The position numbers and the translations under genes are program-made. This document shows, piece after piece, positions 9,254-16,940 of a stretch of DNA of 64,000 bases. Position 1 is the stretch's first letter. Every line of letters begins with the position of its first letter. The notes under the pieces were generated by a model, which saw only the letters and a list, made by a program, of their open reading frames with translations, was not told the DNA's origin and did no database searches. This stretch comes from Flavobacterium lotistagni (GTDB lineage: Bacteria; Bacteroidota; Bacteroidia; Flavobacteriales; Flavobacteriaceae), in contig NZ_JAAJBU010000001.1 of assembly GCF_011392125.1 (NCBI RefSeq), positions 310,001 to 374,000 on the forward strand, read 5' to 3'.

Positions 9254-9796
9254 TTATTCGCTTTTAAGTTTCATGACATAAGCAGCCACCATCCATCTCT
9301 CGTGAGTATTTAATTGGTTGGCATACGAACCCATTGAGTTCAAACCGTAAGTTTCAACATGAAACACACTTCCTATAGTGATTGGCCTGTCTTTGTAGCT
9401 TGGCACTCCAAGGAATTTACCTTGAGTAACTAATTTTCCTTTTCCGTCTCCGGCTGTACCATGACAAATACCGCAATAAACATCATAAAGTTCTTTGGCT
9501 TTATCCATATCAATGGAAGCAGGATCAAGAGGAGATTGCAAGGAAGCTCTAGCGGCTTCTAGACCAGCCGTTGTATTGGGATACTCATATACTTCATACC
9601 CTCTATTAATAGTTCCTTCAACCGGAAGTTGTCCTTCTTTACCATTCTTGAAAGCTTTCGACTCTGAATACGTTTCATAACCTGCCGATTCATACATGTT
9701 CGGCATATACTGATAGTTAGGCTTAGAAGTATCGTGACAAGACGATACCAAAACCGCCGTACAAACTAAAAGTGCTATATTATAGATGCTTTTCAT
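9254..9796 (-). CDS. actE: Alternative complex III subunit ActE, monohaem cytochrome c lipoprotein
   Basis: ActE is a membrane-anchored class I cytochrome c. The chosen start at 9796 gives MKSIYNIALLVCTAVLVSSC, a lipoprotein signal with a lipobox cysteine; an ATG 21 bases upstream lies inside actD and would spoil the short signal n-region. The haem site is VYCGICHGTAGDGKG, and the axial Met is probably in NSMGSYANQL near the end. The C-terminus HERWMVAAYVMKL is the usual last helix of this fold. The gene begins five bases after the actD stop codon. In the complex it passes electrons between haems of ActA and/or the oxidase. Confidence 0.93.
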   Translation of the reverse strand: MKSIYNIALLVCTAVLVSSCHDTSKPNYQYMPNMYESAGYETYSESKAFKNGKEGQLPVEGTINRGYEVYEYPNTTAGLEAARASLQSPLDPASIDMDKAKELYDVYCGICHGTAGDGKGKLVTQGKFLGVPSYKDRPITIGSVFHVETYGLNSMGSYANQLNTHERWMVAAYVMKLKSE

Positions 9797-9800
9797 AGGA

Positions 9801-10328
9801 CTAATCATGCTTTTCAATTACTTTAACTTCTACGGCACCTGTGCTTTCAAAAAATGAAACCAACTCCTGTTCGTTGTTGTGAACCGCTACTTCCATCAAG
9901 AAATGGTCGTCGGTGGTTCTTACATCAGGGTTTTCAGCAGATTTGAATGGCCATAAACGGCTTCTCATATAAAAAGTGATTACCATTAAGTGCGCTGCAA
10001 AGAATACTGTTTCTTCGAACATAATCGGAACAAACGCCGGCATATTCTGAATATAGCTGAAACTTGGCTTGCCACCAATGTCTTGCGGCCAATCTAGAAT
10101 CATCACATAGTTCATCAAGAAAGTTCCGAAGGTCAATCCGCAAAGGCCGTATATAAAAGCACATATTGCGATTCGGGTTGGGGCAATTCCCATCGCTTTG
10201 TCCAATCCGTGAACTGGAAACGGCGTGAAAACTTCTTCAATATGGTGGTGTGCTGCCTTGGTTTTCTTAACAGCATCCATCAAAATGTCATCATCATTAT
10301 AGATGGCGTGAATAACTTTATTACTCAT
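9801..10328 (-). CDS. actD: Alternative complex III subunit ActD (DUF3341)
   Basis: ActD is a small subunit without cofactors, anchored by two membrane helices, that packs against ActC/ActF. The 175-residue protein starts with a soluble alpha/beta region, has the family motif FTPFPVHGLDKAMGI (~36-50), and two hydrophobic segments at ~53-75 and ~105-120. The C-terminal part HFLMEVAVHNNEQELVSFF is typical of DUF3341. It overlaps the end of actC by eight bases and directly precedes actE, so translation is probably coupled. Confidence 0.92.
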   Translation of the reverse strand: MSNKVIHAIYNDDDILMDAVKKTKAAHHHIEEVFTPFPVHGLDKAMGIAPTRIAICAFIYGLCGLTFGTFLMNYVMILDWPQDIGGKPSFSYIQNMPAFVPIMFEETVFFAAHLMVITFYMRSRLWPFKSAENPDVRTTDDHFLMEVAVHNNEQELVSFFESTGAVEVKVIEKHD

Positions 10329-11724
10329 GATGTGAATGTTTATGTGCTTCTCTTTCTCTGATATAATTTTCTCCGGTAGCTTTCAAAATCGTTTTCACCT
10401 CTGCTTGTGCAATTACCGGGAAAGTACGTGCGTACAACAAGAATAAAACGAAGAAGAAACCAATAGTGCCTATGAATATTCCTATATCAACAAATGTTGG
10501 GGAGAACATCGTCCATGAAGATGGAAGGTAATCTCTATGTAATGAGGTCACGATAATTACGAAACGCTCAAACCACATTCCTATATTTACGACAATCGAA
10601 ATAACGAAAGAGAACATAATGCTCGTTCTTAATTTTTTAAACCACATGAACTGCGGAGAGAACACGTTACAAGTCATCATTGACCAATAAGCCCACCAGT
10701 AAGGTCCGGTGGCGCGGTTCAAGAAGGCATATTGCTCATACTCTACTCCTGAATACCACGCAATAAATAACTCAGTGATATAGGCTACACCCACGATAGA
10801 TCCGGTAATCATGATGATGATGTTCATCAACTCGATGTGTTGGATTGTGATGTAGGCTTCTAAGTTCGACACTTTTCTCATAACAATAAGCAAAGTGTTT
10901 ACCATTGCGAATCCTGAGAATACCGCTCCGGCAACGAAGTACGGTGGGAAGATGGTGGTGTGCCAACCAGGAATTACCGAAGTAGCAAAGTCCATTGATA
11001 CGATAGTGTGTACAGAAAGTACCAACGGAGTTGCCAAACCTGCTAACACCAGAGAAACTTCTTCGAAACGTTGCCAATCTTTAGCACGACCCGACCATCC
11101 GAAAGAAAGAATCGAATAAATTCTTTTTTGGAAAGGATCAATAGCTCGGTCACGAATCATAGCGAAATCAGGCAACAAACCAGTCCACCAAAATACTAGT
11201 GACACAGAAAGATAAGTCGAAATCGCGAATACGTCCCAAAGTAGTGGCGAGTTGAAGTTTACCCAAAGCGAACCGAATTGGTTTGGAATAGGTAAAACCC
11301 AATAGGCTAACCAAGGACGACCCATGTGGATAATCGGGAACAAACCCGCTTGGATTACCGAGAAAATGGTCATCGCTTCCGCAGAACGGTTAATCGCCAT
11401 TCTCCAGCGTTGACGGAACAGTAACAGTACTGCTGAGATAAGTGTACCAGCGTGACCGATACCTACCCACCATACGAAGTTAGTAATGTCCCATGCCCAA
11501 CCTACGGTTTTATTCAATCCCCAGGTTCCGATACCCGTAGAAACGGTGTAAATGATGCAACCCAATCCCCAAAGGAAAGCGGCCAATGCAATTGAAAATA
11601 CAGTCCACCATTGTTTGTTCGCTGGACCTTCAACAGGCGCTGCGACATCTACGGTGACATCATGATAAGTCTTATCACCTATAACTAAAGGTTTTCTAAT
11701 ACTTGAGTCGTATATATGAGACAT
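10321..11724 (-). CDS. actC: Alternative complex III subunit ActC (NrfD/polysulfide reductase family)
   Basis: ActC is the membrane subunit thought to bind menaquinol near the periplasmic iron-sulfur cluster of ActB. The 467-residue protein has about ten hydrophobic segments and the NrfD-family sequence GLGCIIYTVSTGIGTWGLN near the first helix, then WVGIGHAGTLISAVLLLFRQ and HLG-like HMGRPWLAYWVLPIPNQ. Length and order in the operon fit ActC. It starts 27 bases after the actB stop and overlaps actD by eight bases. Confidence 0.94.
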   Translation of the reverse strand: MSHIYDSSIRKPLVIGDKTYHDVTVDVAAPVEGPANKQWWTVFSIALAAFLWGLGCIIYTVSTGIGTWGLNKTVGWAWDITNFVWWVGIGHAGTLISAVLLLFRQRWRMAINRSAEAMTIFSVIQAGLFPIIHMGRPWLAYWVLPIPNQFGSLWVNFNSPLLWDVFAISTYLSVSLVFWWTGLLPDFAMIRDRAIDPFQKRIYSILSFGWSGRAKDWQRFEEVSLVLAGLATPLVLSVHTIVSMDFATSVIPGWHTTIFPPYFVAGAVFSGFAMVNTLLIVMRKVSNLEAYITIQHIELMNIIIMITGSIVGVAYITELFIAWYSGVEYEQYAFLNRATGPYWWAYWSMMTCNVFSPQFMWFKKLRTSIMFSFVISIVVNIGMWFERFVIIVTSLHRDYLPSSWTMFSPTFVDIGIFIGTIGFFFVLFLLYARTFPVIAQAEVKTILKATGENYIREREAHKHSHHE

Positions 11725-11751
11725 AATCCTTTATATTGATTTTAATTTTTC

Positions 11752-14700
11752 TTAAGTATTTCTAACTTTCACGTGATAAAACACATTCGGCTTGGTTCCA
11801 ACGTGCTCTAGTAAGTGATACATTCTTTCGTCTTCAGCAAGTGCCGCTACTTTATCAGACTTGTTGTTCACATCGCCAAAAACAATAGCGCCTGAAGAAC
11901 AAGCTGCCGAACAAGCTGTCTGGAATTCGTCGGTTCTAACCTCTCGTCCTTCGCGTTTGGCATTCAAAATCGTAGCTTGGGTCATTTGGATACACAATGA
12001 ACATTTTTCCATTACTCCGCGTGAACGTACATTCACGTCAGGATTCAAGACCATACGCCCTAAATCATCATTCATGTGATAGTCAAATTCTGCATTTCCG
12101 TTATAAAGGAACCAGTTGAAACGACGCACTTTATAAGGACAGTTGTTCGCACAATATCTTGTACCTACGCATCTGTTGTAAGCCATGTGGTTCTGTCCTT
12201 GACGCGAGTGCGATGTTGCCGCAACCGGACATACAGTTTCACATGGAGCGTGATTACAATGCTGACACATTACAGGTTGGAAGGCCACTTGTGGATTGTC
12301 TGCAGCTTCTTCCATTTGGCCGAATCCGCCAAGAGAACCTTTATCGCCAAACAAACCTTTGAAGCTTTCTTTCTTTTCGTTGTCGTGTGCGAAAGTATCT
12401 TCAGAAGAATAATACCTATCAATACGCAACCAATGCATATCACGGCTTCTCCTCACTTCTGATTTACCGACCACTGGAACGTTGTTCTCAGCATGGCAAG
12501 CGATAACGCAAGCTCCACAACCGGTACAAGCATTCAAGTCAATCGACATATTAAAATGATGCCCTGTAGAACGATCGAACGAAGCCCACAAATCAACCGT
12601 AGTGGCAGGAACTTCTTTGTGATCAAGGGAAACTTTAGGAACCTCATTCCACACTTCAGCCTCTTCTTTGTTGAAGATGTCCAAAGTCGTTTCTTTAATA
12701 ATATCGCCGCGACCCATCAATGTCTTCTGCGACTGTACACAAGCAAATTCATGCTCACCTGCCGCCTTTTTGACCGATACCGTTTGGACATTATTGAAAT
12801 TATTATAAAAAGTGTAGGCATTAACACCTACTTGCATTTCTTCTTTTAAAGCTGCTTTTTTACCGTAACCTAGAGCCAAACCAATAGTTCCTAATGCTTG
12901 TCCTGGTTGAATAATTACCGGTACGTTTTCTAGGGTTTTACCATTGACGGTAAGGGTAGCATAACTTCCGTTTAGGCCACCATCAGCAACATTATGATTC
13001 TCTAACCCGAGTTTCTCAGCGTCTACTCTAGATACTGTAGCGTAATTGTCCCATGAAACTCTTGTAATTGGATCTGGAAATTCTTGCAACCATGGGTTGT
13101 TGGCTTGCTGTCCGTCTCCGAGACCGGTTTTAGTGTAAAGCACCAACTCCATTCCTGCGCTTTTAGAACCAGCTAAAGCAGTTGCGGCAGCAGCGGCAAA
13201 ACCGGAAGCATTACCAGAGGAAGCGGAAGCCGCGCCAATATAAATTCCATCATGAAGTACTTTATTCCAGCTAGAACCGGCAATGATTCCAGAAGCGTTT
13301 GCTTTAAGGTAATCATAAAAAGTACCGGAAGTGCCATTCCAAGACATCAAAGCATCTTGAAATTGCATAGTATCAAACAAAGGACGAATTGTAGGTTGAG
13401 TAATTCCATAAGCACCTTTAACGATAGAAACATCGTTCCAGGATTCTAAATAATGCGGTGCAGCAGCGGCAATTGTAGTTACCGATGCCGTTTCATCTTC
13501 TTTTAAAGAGAAAGCTACTGACAAAGCAACTTTCTTAAGTGCAGCTGCGAACTCTGCCCCATTCGGCAATGTATAAACTGGATTTACACCGCTCATAATC
13601 AAAGTATGAACGTTTCCAGCTTTCATGTCGTTTAGAAATTGAGCCACTTTCTGGTTTGACCCTTTTCTAATTTGACGCGTACCCGCAGTTGAGAAAGCTT
13701 CACTAGCTAAAGCTTGGTTGATTGCCAAAACCAACAGTTGTGCGTTAACGTCTTGAATACCCGAAACCAACACCCCCTTAGAACCGGCAGCTTTTAATTG
13801 TTGTGCCGCTTTAATCACAGCATCTTCATTATCAATTTTGGAGGTACCTACCGAAGATCCGGTAATCACGTTGTATATCTTTACTAAAGCTTGCTTTTGG
13901 CTGGCTACAGTCATTGGAATACGTTTGTCAGCAGCTGCGCCAGACAAAGTCATGTTGGCTTCCAATTGGAAGTGGCGTGACATTTTACCACTTTTTGGAA
14001 TTCTTCCCTGAGCATACCCTGCATCGTAGCTGCCCCCTTGCCAATCGCCAAGAAAGTCAGCTCCTACAGAAACAATCAATGCTGCTTTGGAAAAATCGTA
14101 ATCCACTAGCGCTCTTTCGCCATATACAGTCTCAAAAGCATCTAGCGCCTCAGAATCAGAAACCGCGTCGTAAATAACGTGTTTCGCATTTGGGTTTTTA
14201 GCTAAAAATTCTGAAATAAGTTTTTCTGTTGACGGACTAGCCAAAGTTCCTGTAAGCAAAACCGTTTGCTTTCCGGCAGCTTTAGCATCAGCAAGGCTCT
14301 TTTTGATTTTTGCATCAACATCTACCCAAGTAGCATTCTTACCACCAATTTTTGGTTGCTTTAATCTCAGGCTATCATACAAGGAAAGTACCGAAGCGTG
14401 GATTCTTGCATTGGCTGCAAACTTAGCTCCAGGCATAGTGTTGTTGTCAATTTTAATCGGACGACCTTCTCTTGTTTTTACCAGCAATTGTGCAAAATCG
14501 AAACCGTCAAAAACAGATGTCGCATAATAATCCGCAACACCCGGAATGATTTGCTCCGGCTGAAGCACATAAGGAATCGATTTGTGAACTGGGCCTTCGC
14601 AAGCTGCTAATGTTGCAGCAGCAGTACTGAATCCGACGTACTTTAAGAAATCACGACGTGTTGTTGAAGAAGTGGAAAGCGTTTCCGCATCACTCAAAAA

Positions 14701-14811
14701 TTCGTTGGTTGGAATTTCTTCAACAAATTCATTATTTCTAAGTGCCTCAACAATAGAACTATTTTCGTTTAGCTCCTCAACACTTTTCCAGTATTTTTTG
14801 TTTGATGACAT
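11752..14811 (-). CDS. actB: Alternative complex III subunit ActB (molybdopterin-oxidoreductase-like plus iron-sulfur domain)
   Basis: ActB is the large periplasmic subunit, a fusion of a catalytically empty molybdopterin-oxidoreductase domain and a ferredoxin-type domain that relays electrons from quinol to ActA. The 1019-residue protein carries an internal Tat-like signal TRRDFLKYVGFSTAAATLAAC (Arg52-Arg53), the variant long-leader type seen in these proteins, with a Cys71 that could be lipidated. Iron-sulfur ligand groups follow near the C-terminus: CTGCGACVIACH, CQHCNHAPCETVCP, CVGTRYCANNCP and CSLCIQMTQA with later CSAACSSGA. The middle region is long and Ala/Ser-rich. It starts 34 bases after actA ends. 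Confidence 0.95.
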   Translation of the reverse strand: MSSNKKYWKSVEELNENSSIVEALRNNEFVEEIPTNEFLSDAETLSTSSTTRRDFLKYVGFSTAAATLAACEGPVHKSIPYVLQPEQIIPGVADYYATSVFDGFDFAQLLVKTREGRPIKIDNNTMPGAKFAANARIHASVLSLYDSLRLKQPKIGGKNATWVDVDAKIKKSLADAKAAGKQTVLLTGTLASPSTEKLISEFLAKNPNAKHVIYDAVSDSEALDAFETVYGERALVDYDFSKAALIVSVGADFLGDWQGGSYDAGYAQGRIPKSGKMSRHFQLEANMTLSGAAADKRIPMTVASQKQALVKIYNVITGSSVGTSKIDNEDAVIKAAQQLKAAGSKGVLVSGIQDVNAQLLVLAINQALASEAFSTAGTRQIRKGSNQKVAQFLNDMKAGNVHTLIMSGVNPVYTLPNGAEFAAALKKVALSVAFSLKEDETASVTTIAAAAPHYLESWNDVSIVKGAYGITQPTIRPLFDTMQFQDALMSWNGTSGTFYDYLKANASGIIAGSSWNKVLHDGIYIGAASASSGNASGFAAAAATALAGSKSAGMELVLYTKTGLGDGQQANNPWLQEFPDPITRVSWDNYATVSRVDAEKLGLENHNVADGGLNGSYATLTVNGKTLENVPVIIQPGQALGTIGLALGYGKKAALKEEMQVGVNAYTFYNNFNNVQTVSVKKAAGEHEFACVQSQKTLMGRGDIIKETTLDIFNKEEAEVWNEVPKVSLDHKEVPATTVDLWASFDRSTGHHFNMSIDLNACTGCGACVIACHAENNVPVVGKSEVRRSRDMHWLRIDRYYSSEDTFAHDNEKKESFKGLFGDKGSLGGFGQMEEAADNPQVAFQPVMCQHCNHAPCETVCPVAATSHSRQGQNHMAYNRCVGTRYCANNCPYKVRRFNWFLYNGNAEFDYHMNDDLGRMVLNPDVNVRSRGVMEKCSLCIQMTQATILNAKREGREVRTDEFQTACSAACSSGAIVFGDVNNKSDKVAALAEDERMYHLLEHVGTKPNVFYHVKVRNT

Positions 14812-14845
14812 ATTATATATAAATATTAGCTTCTTAATAAATCGA

Positions 14846-16189
14846 TTAGTAGTGGCATTTACCGCATTCTAGACCTCCCATTTGAGCTGCGGTCAACTTA
14901 TCAACACCATACTTTTTAGAAAGTTCTTCGTGAATTTTAGTGTAGTACTCATTACCTTCCATCTTAACATCGGTTTCCCTGTGGCAATTGATGCACCAAC
15001 CCATTGTCAGAGGCGCAAATTGTTTCATGACTTCATAGGTCTGGACTGGCCCGTGACAAGTTTGACACTCTACACCAGCTACAGTTACGTGTTGTGAGTG
15101 ATTGAAATAAACATAATCTGGAAGATTGTGAATTCGAACCCATTTCACCGGTTGTGTTTTCCCAGTATACTTTTGTGTAGATTGATCCCAACCCACAGCA
15201 GCATATAGTTTTTTGATTTCACCATCATAGAATGCTTTTGAATGGTCTGGTGTCGCGGTAGTATCCGAAACTTCCGAGATATTCTTGTGACAGTTCATAC
15301 AAATATTCAACGAAGGAATTCCTGCATTTTTACTTACTCTAGCTGCAGAGTGACAGTATTTACAATCAATACCATTGCTCCCTGCGTGAATTCTGTGCGA
15401 GTAGTGAATTGGCTGGATTGGCTCATAATCTTGATCGACTCCGATTTGCATCAAATAACCGTAAACGTAATATCCACTAGCTAAAAGCAAGAAAATCGAA
15501 GCAACCAATACCAAGAACTGATTTCTAGCAAAGGCTTTCCAAATTGGCATCGAAGCCTCTTTTGTCGAAACTTCAACACCATTAGCTTTAGCAATTTTAG
15601 TTAGCACCCTATTGACCAATACCAACATCACTACCAACATCAGCATCACTACAGCCAAGGCAAACAAAATCAAGTTGTTGGAAACACCTTCCCCATTACT
15701 TTCAGCACCAGCAGAGGCACCAGCAGCAGGCAAAACTTTCGCCGGCTCAGCTTTTGGCTCGGAAGTATAAGCAAGAATGTTATCAATATCAGCCTCAGAC
15801 AATTGCGGAAATGCAGTCATCACCGCATTGTTGTTCTCTGCAAAAAGCTTAACTGCAGTTGCATCTCCAGATTTAATCAACTCGGAACTGTTGTGGATCC
15901 ACTTGTACAACCATGCTTTATCACGTCTGGACGCAACCCCTCTTAACGCTGGCCCAGTGGATTTTGCATCGAGCTTGTGACAAGCCGCACAATTGGTATT
16001 GAAAAGTTCTTTTCCTTTAGCAGCATCACCTCCAGCAGCAGGCGCAGCAGCATCAGCAGCAGGAGCTGTAGTTGAAGCAGGAGCAGGCGCGGGGTTTTGA
16101 GCAATAGAGGTTAAAGAGAATGTTAGCAGTATGGCTAAACTAAAAACACAAATTCTAGAAATCGAATGATGGTTACCCACTTTTTTCAT
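14846..16189 (-). CDS. actA: Alternative complex III subunit ActA, multihaem cytochrome c
   Basis: ActA carries the c haems that accept electrons from ActB. The 447-residue protein has a signal peptide ending at ...TSIAQ, an Ala/Pro-rich stretch, a class I cytochrome domain with CAACHKLDAKSTGPALRG, two hydrophobic helices (~170-192 and ~225-245), and then five further haem sites: CKYCH, CMNCH, CQTCH, CINCH and a C-terminal CGKCH. Six CxxCH motifs in total means a pentahaem ActA with an N-terminal monohaem domain in the same polypeptide. That extra domain could carry electrons to CuA of the oxidase encoded downstream (inference). It is the first gene of the operon. Confidence 0.95.
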   Translation of the reverse strand: MKKVGNHHSISRICVFSLAILLTFSLTSIAQNPAPAPASTTAPAADAAAPAAGGDAAKGKELFNTNCAACHKLDAKSTGPALRGVASRRDKAWLYKWIHNSSELIKSGDATAVKLFAENNNAVMTAFPQLSEADIDNILAYTSEPKAEPAKVLPAAGASAGAESNGEGVSNNLILFALAVVMLMLVVMLVLVNRVLTKIAKANGVEVSTKEASMPIWKAFARNQFLVLVASIFLLLASGYYVYGYLMQIGVDQDYEPIQPIHYSHRIHAGSNGIDCKYCHSAARVSKNAGIPSLNICMNCHKNISEVSDTTATPDHSKAFYDGEIKKLYAAVGWDQSTQKYTGKTQPVKWVRIHNLPDYVYFNHSQHVTVAGVECQTCHGPVQTYEVMKQFAPLTMGWCINCHRETDVKMEGNEYYTKIHEELSKKYGVDKLTAAQMGGLECGKCHY

Positions 16190-16273
16190 ATTTTGAGTGA
16201 TTATCGACTGAAAATGGCGTGAAAGAAATACCAGAAATCCAGTATTTACGACACATTATTTGAAAAACTTCGA

Positions 16274-16281
16274 CAAAAATA
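16274..16281 (-). promoter_or_regulatory. Possible -7 element of the act-cox operon promoter
   Basis: TATTTTTG on the minus strand matches TAnnTTTG. It would give a leader of roughly 80 bases before actA. No clear TTTG -33 element is seen at the usual distance, so this is tentative. Confidence 0.4.
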
Positions 16282-16358
16282 CAATTAATGAGCTATTCTT
16301 AAAACCTTAAAATACTCTTAAATATCAATTTATATCAATTCTAAATAATGAATGTTCT

Positions 16359-16387
16359 TTTGTTTAATTTGAGAAATAGTACATTTG
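16359..16387 (+). promoter_or_regulatory. Bacteroidetes-type promoter of the SPOR gene
   Basis: TTTG (16359-16362), a 17-base spacer and TACATTTG (16380-16387) match the TTTG/TAnnTTTG pattern. The box overlaps a TTG at 16385 that would otherwise be the start of the frame, which favours the ATG at 16406 as the true start. Confidence 0.6.
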
Positions 16388-16405
16388 TATAAAAATCACT
16401 ACTTT

Positions 16406-16795
16406 ATGAAAATGCTAACGCTGAGAAATGCTATTTTACTGGCTTCATTTATGAGTTTGAGTTACAAAAATTTATATGCTCAAGACCAAAATTTAACTCT
16501 CATTCAAGATGAAAAATTTGAGCAATTGTTAAACGAAAAAAGAAAAATTAACAGCTCAATTACAGTAAATGATCGGTATAAAATTCAGATATATAATGGC
16601 GATAGCGAAACCGCTAAAAAAACCTTAGGCGAGTTCAGAAAAGAGTTCAAAAACTATGATGGAACCATTGTTTTTAATACGCCTACGTACAAAGTTTGGG
16701 TAGGAAATTTTAAAACGAGAATTGAATCCGAACGCAATTTGGCGGAGCTTAAAAAACGGTATCCAACCGCATTTTTAATTAAACCGAATAAATAG
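16406..16795 (+). CDS. Small exported SPOR-domain protein
   Basis: The 129-residue protein starts at ATG 16406, because the promoter -7 box covers the alternative TTG upstream. It has a signal peptide ending about LYAQ (residue ~26) and a C-terminal SPOR domain: YKIQIYNGDSETAKKTL, then YKVWVGNFKTRIESERNLAELKKRYPTAFLI written here only in part as its hallmark GNF...A.L...YP pattern. SPOR domains bind denuded glycan strands of septal peptidoglycan. The short linker and lack of a membrane helix suggest a free periplasmic protein. It is transcribed alone, away from the divergent act operon, and its stop codon runs straight into a tandem octamer. Confidence 0.8.
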   Translation: MKMLTLRNAILLASFMSLSYKNLYAQDQNLTLIQDEKFEQLLNEKRKINSSITVNDRYKIQIYNGDSETAKKTLGEFRKEFKNYDGTIVFNTPTYKVWVGNFKTRIESERNLAELKKRYPTAFLIKPNK

Positions 16796-16876
16796 CCTTA
16801 GTGCCTTAGTGCCTTAGTGCCTTAGTGCCTTAGTGCCTTAGTGCCTTAGTGCCTTAGTGCCTTAGTGCCTTAGTGC
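16795..16876 (+). repeat. Tandem octamer repeat (GCCTTAGT)10
   Basis: Ten perfect copies of GCCTTAGT (16795-16874) plus a partial GC. The first G is the last base of the TAG stop codon of the SPOR gene. It lies between that stop and the terminator, so it would be the 3' untranslated part of the mRNA. Perfect copies suggest recent slippage. Confidence 0.97.
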
Positions 16877-16892
16877 AAAAATAAACAGAAAC

Positions 16893-16922
16893 AAAAAACG
16901 TCCTTAATTAGGGACGTTTTTT
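16893..16922. terminator. Bidirectional terminator between SPOR gene and infB
   Basis: AAAAAACGTCC (16893-16903) pairs with GGACGTTTTTT (16912-16922) around a short AT-rich loop. It has A and T runs on both sides, suitable for both converging transcripts. Confidence 0.88.
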
Positions 16923-16940
16923 TATTGATTCATACTAAGA

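Noticed and set aside
12076..12849. Plus-strand open frames inside actB
   Set aside because: They are shadows of the high-GC iron-sulfur region and lack family similarity.
16795..16876. Tandem octamer as a CRISPR array
   Set aside because: There are no spacers; the copies are directly adjacent and only 8 bases long.
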